Positions 62,500-64,000 of a stretch of DNA of 64,000 nucleotides are shown here, piece by piece. The stretch comes from Oscillospiraceae bacterium (GTDB lineage: Bacteria; Bacillota; Clostridia; Oscillospirales; Ruminococcaceae): positions 1-64,000 of the forward strand of contig JAFTTH010000007.1 of the NCBI GenBank assembly GCA_017466885.1, read 5' to 3'. The position numbers were made by a program, and so were the translations under genes. The notes beneath the pieces were generated by a model, which saw only the letters and a program-made list of their open reading frames with translations, was not told the DNA's origin and searched no databases. How positions within the stretch are numbered: the stretch's first letter is position 1; every line of letters begins with the position of its first letter.

Positions 62500-63338
62500 A
62501 TAATCTCAGCTTTCATCAAAGACTCAAGAAACACAAGAGAATCATAATTGTGCTTGGCGAATGAGCGTAGCAAGTCCTCGTTATCATACCAGCAACGCGT
62601 TTCAAGCGTCAACGGACCTTGATAACCGATAGATGCTAATGAGGTCATTACACTATCCCATTTGATATTTCCGTAAATTGGGGGAGCGTGATCGTCACGC
62701 GTTCCCCAGTTATTATGAATATGGGTGCATTTTATTCTGTTTCCTAAAAAGGAAACAGCAGCCGCAAAATCTACTTCGTCAATGTTCGCGTGACCTGTGT
62801 CAAGGCAGATTCCAATATTATCCGTACGGAAGCTATCACACAGGCGAGCCAGCGTCTCAACCCCGCCATACATCAAGCTTCTGAAAAGGTTTTCGAGTGC
62901 TATTCCGGTTCCGAATTTCTTTGCTTGTTCCAAATAATGAGGTACTGTTTCGTGGTTATAGTAAAAAGTTCTCTCTTCGTCGTATACGCCGTTATTCCAT
63001 TCTCCGGATTTAAAATAGCGGGGATGCCACACACACCAAGGAGCTCCGATCTTTCCGCTGACCTCGATCTCTCGCAATACCCTATGCTCAAGTTCATCCT
63101 CGATTTTATCGGCAGAGGAAAGCGGATAATAATAGTACAGATGCGTCTGTACCGCTTTGAGATCATATTTTTCAAGAATTGCAGAAATATATTCGGGAGC
63201 TTTGTCGTAGGTTGTATCGGATGGCTCCGATGTATCATCAAAATTTACGGAGATGTACCGAAATCCGACATCATGGGCGATTTTACACTTCTTTTCAAAA
63301 TTTTCGTCATACGCAATTTGAATTGCTTTTTGCATCAT
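62496..63338 (-). CDS. Sugar phosphate isomerase/epimerase (xylose-isomerase-like TIM barrel)
   Basis: 280 residues, AGAAGGAG ribosome binding site. Metal ligands in IALENL (Glu), CLDTGHANIDE (Asp/His), THIHNNWG (His) and LTLETR (Glu). The AP-endonuclease-2/xylose isomerase fold is clear; substrate not. Unlike its GC-rich neighbours, codon use is AT-rich. No partner sugar genes are intact here; the comB remnant follows directly. Confidence 0.85.
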   Translation of the reverse strand: MMQKAIQIAYDENFEKKCKIAHDVGFRYISVNFDDTSEPSDTTYDKAPEYISAILEKYDLKAVQTHLYYYYPLSSADKIEDELEHRVLREIEVSGKIGAPWCVWHPRYFKSGEWNNGVYDEERTFYYNHETVPHYLEQAKKFGTGIALENLFRSLMYGGVETLARLCDSFRTDNIGICLDTGHANIDEVDFAAAVSFLGNRIKCTHIHNNWGTRDDHAPPIYGNIKWDSVMTSLASIGYQGPLTLETRCWYDNEDLLRSFAKHNYDSLVFLESLMKAEII

Positions 63339-63356
63339 CGTTCTCCTTCTGAAATT

Positions 63357-63587
63357 TTAGTTTTGTATTTTAAATATTATAACATTAGCTCGAGCTTCGC
63401 GTATAGAATTTTCATCTTTAATTTGCTTCACAAAAATCAAAGATAAAATGCTGGCTGCTAACACAAGCAGTATGGCGCAAACACTCAATGCTAACGGAAT
63501 TTCGATGAATAAATCCAAAAGCTTTATAATACAGCTGAACAATAAGCATAATGTTCCGATTAGTGGAATAACATTGACCTTTTTCAT
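63357..63587 (-). CDS. Small membrane protein, 76 aa
   Basis: Two hydrophobic helices (LIGTLCLLFSCIIKLLDLF and LALSVCAILLVLAASILSLI) and a charged tail. AAAGG and GGAG upstream give a plausible ribosome binding site. AT-rich. No recognised family. Precedes the isomerase gene by 18 bases, probably cotranscribed. Confidence 0.6.
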   Translation of the reverse strand: MKKVNVIPLIGTLCLLFSCIIKLLDLFIEIPLALSVCAILLVLAASILSLIFVKQIKDENSIREARANVIIFKIQN

Positions 63588-63684
63588 TTCTCCACAGCCT
63601 TTCTGATTTCATTATATCGCAAAACCTCTTACTTTTCAAGCTTTATAATAAAAATGCTTTTCGCCACGGTGAAAAGCTACCTTA

Positions 63685-63775
63685 CCTCTTCACTATTCAC
63701 TATTACTTATTACTTTCAAAAAATTCCGTGCACGCGAAATTAGTGAAAAGTGAAGAGTGAAAAGTGAAAAAGTAA
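63685..63775. repeat. Imperfect inverted repeat made of heptamer units
   Basis: The left arm (63685-63717) has CACTATT-type units and the right arm (63741-63775) GTGAAAA/GTGAAGA units; the arms are roughly reverse complements. Low-complexity intergenic repeat. Confidence 0.65.
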
Positions 63776-63778
63776 AAA

Positions 63779-63809
63779 ATTCCGCACACTTGCGTGTACG
63801 GAATCTTTT
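63779..63809. terminator. Bidirectional terminator-like hairpin
   Basis: ATTCCGCACAC pairs with GTGTACGGAAT (one mismatch), loop TTGC; T-runs on both strands. Confidence 0.7.
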
Positions 63810-63874
63810 GGCTCGTCTTGACAAAAAAGATGCCATCATTTATTTTGACTTTTTATTTTGTTTTAAGAACATTT

Positions 63875-64000
63875 TTATTCGGGGATCTTAAAATCGTATA
63901 TTGACCCTTCCGGGAAATTTTCCATAAATACTGATGTATAGTACTGCATGGTATGACTATCAAAGTCGTATTTCATAATATAAACGCAACTTGGGTATCC
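63875..64000 (-). CDS. C-terminal end of a protein entering from beyond the window
   Basis: 41 residues are visible before the stop at 63875, rich in Tyr/Phe (YIMKYDFDSH, QYYTSVFMENF). The start lies outside. No family assignable. It reads toward the hairpin at 63779. Confidence 0.55.
   Translation of the reverse strand, partial: GYPSCVYIMKYDFDSHTMQYYTSVFMENFPEGSIYDFKIPE

Noticed and set aside
63685-63775. Short direct repeats that might be a CRISPR array
   Set aside because: Units are 7-8 bases with no spacers of constant length and no cas genes; they are low-complexity heptamers in an inverted arrangement.
1-64000. tRNA, rRNA, tmRNA or large structured RNA genes
   Set aside because: No cloverleaf, rRNA-like or riboswitch-like segment could be recognised in any intergenic region by reading both strands; a covariance-model scan would be the decisive test.

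Overview
The window reads as chromosomal DNA of a spore-forming, strictly anaerobic, moderately GC-rich Bacillota, most likely class Clostridia, Oscillospirales-type; the genus cannot be fixed from sequence alone. The evidence is a class III (glycyl-radical) ribonucleotide reductase with its radical-SAM activase, a Rex regulator, spore genes (sigK, yabP, yabQ, a spoIVFA/spoIVFB-like pair), consensus SigA promoters with strong AGGAGG ribosome binding sites, and CoaE, RarA, RecD2, RecJ, Mrp and IspDF of Firmicutes type. I see no rRNA, tRNA, prophage, intact insertion sequence or CRISPR array.

Layout. 1-1.6 kb: two related secreted proteins on the minus strand, divergent from a DeoR regulator. 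2.6-5.4 kb: methyltransferase, YerC-like regulator, lipoprotein. 5.4-9.6 kb: nrdG, nrdD carrying a thioredoxin-like C-terminal domain, and a thioredoxin-reductase-like flavoprotein, with candidate NrdR boxes before nrdD. 9.6-12.5 kb: sigK with its pro-sequence, and an ECF sigma factor fused to a membrane segment and a large extracytoplasmic domain. 12.7-19.1 kb: Wzm/Wzt-type ABC exporter, RNA methyltransferase, rarA, pgi, a small P-loop protein. 19.3-22.4 kb: two BspA-type leucine-rich lipoproteins. 22.5-26.3 kb: zinc-ribbon protein, two acetyltransferases, recD2. 26.3-33.4 kb: minus-strand housekeeping genes (hpf, coaE, patatin, nagA, rqcH, Nif3-like). 33.6-36.5 kb: yabP-yabQ-divIC-yabR and an amidohydrolase. 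36.6-40 kb: protein phosphatase, repeat-rich intergenic DNA, lipoprotein, DUF188 protein, LacI regulator. 40-46.5 kb: two tandem LysM-G5-M23 cell-wall proteins, prmA, spoIVFA/B-like pair. 46.5-52.7 kb: DUF2284 protein, TrmN6-like, DUF4190, a 54-aa membrane protein divergent from an S24 repressor, NusG_II-like protein, rex, prfB, DUF2461 protein. 52.8-61.4 kb: mrp, recJ, a 1076-aa amidase, ispDF, small protein, queT-like. 61.4-64 kb: a more AT-rich accessory tail with a GDSL-like hydrolase, a comB remnant, a TIM-barrel isomerase and repeats.

The most interesting structure is regulatory. (1) The two tandem M23 genes each carry five TGTWAY repeats at 10/11-bp spacing starting at the inferred transcription start; a reversed, spaced set lies upstream of the leucine-rich lipoprotein promoter. 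This resembles a WalR or PhoP operator array. (2) A LexA/CI-like S24 regulator lies opposite an unannotated 54-aa membrane protein, with three near-identical palindromes in the shared promoter region and a fourth weaker one at the next promoter. (3) An ECF sigma factor is joined in one chain to its own likely membrane sensor. (4) NrdD is fused to a redoxin and followed by a reductase that lacks the usual NADPH motif. All functional links are inferred from sequence.
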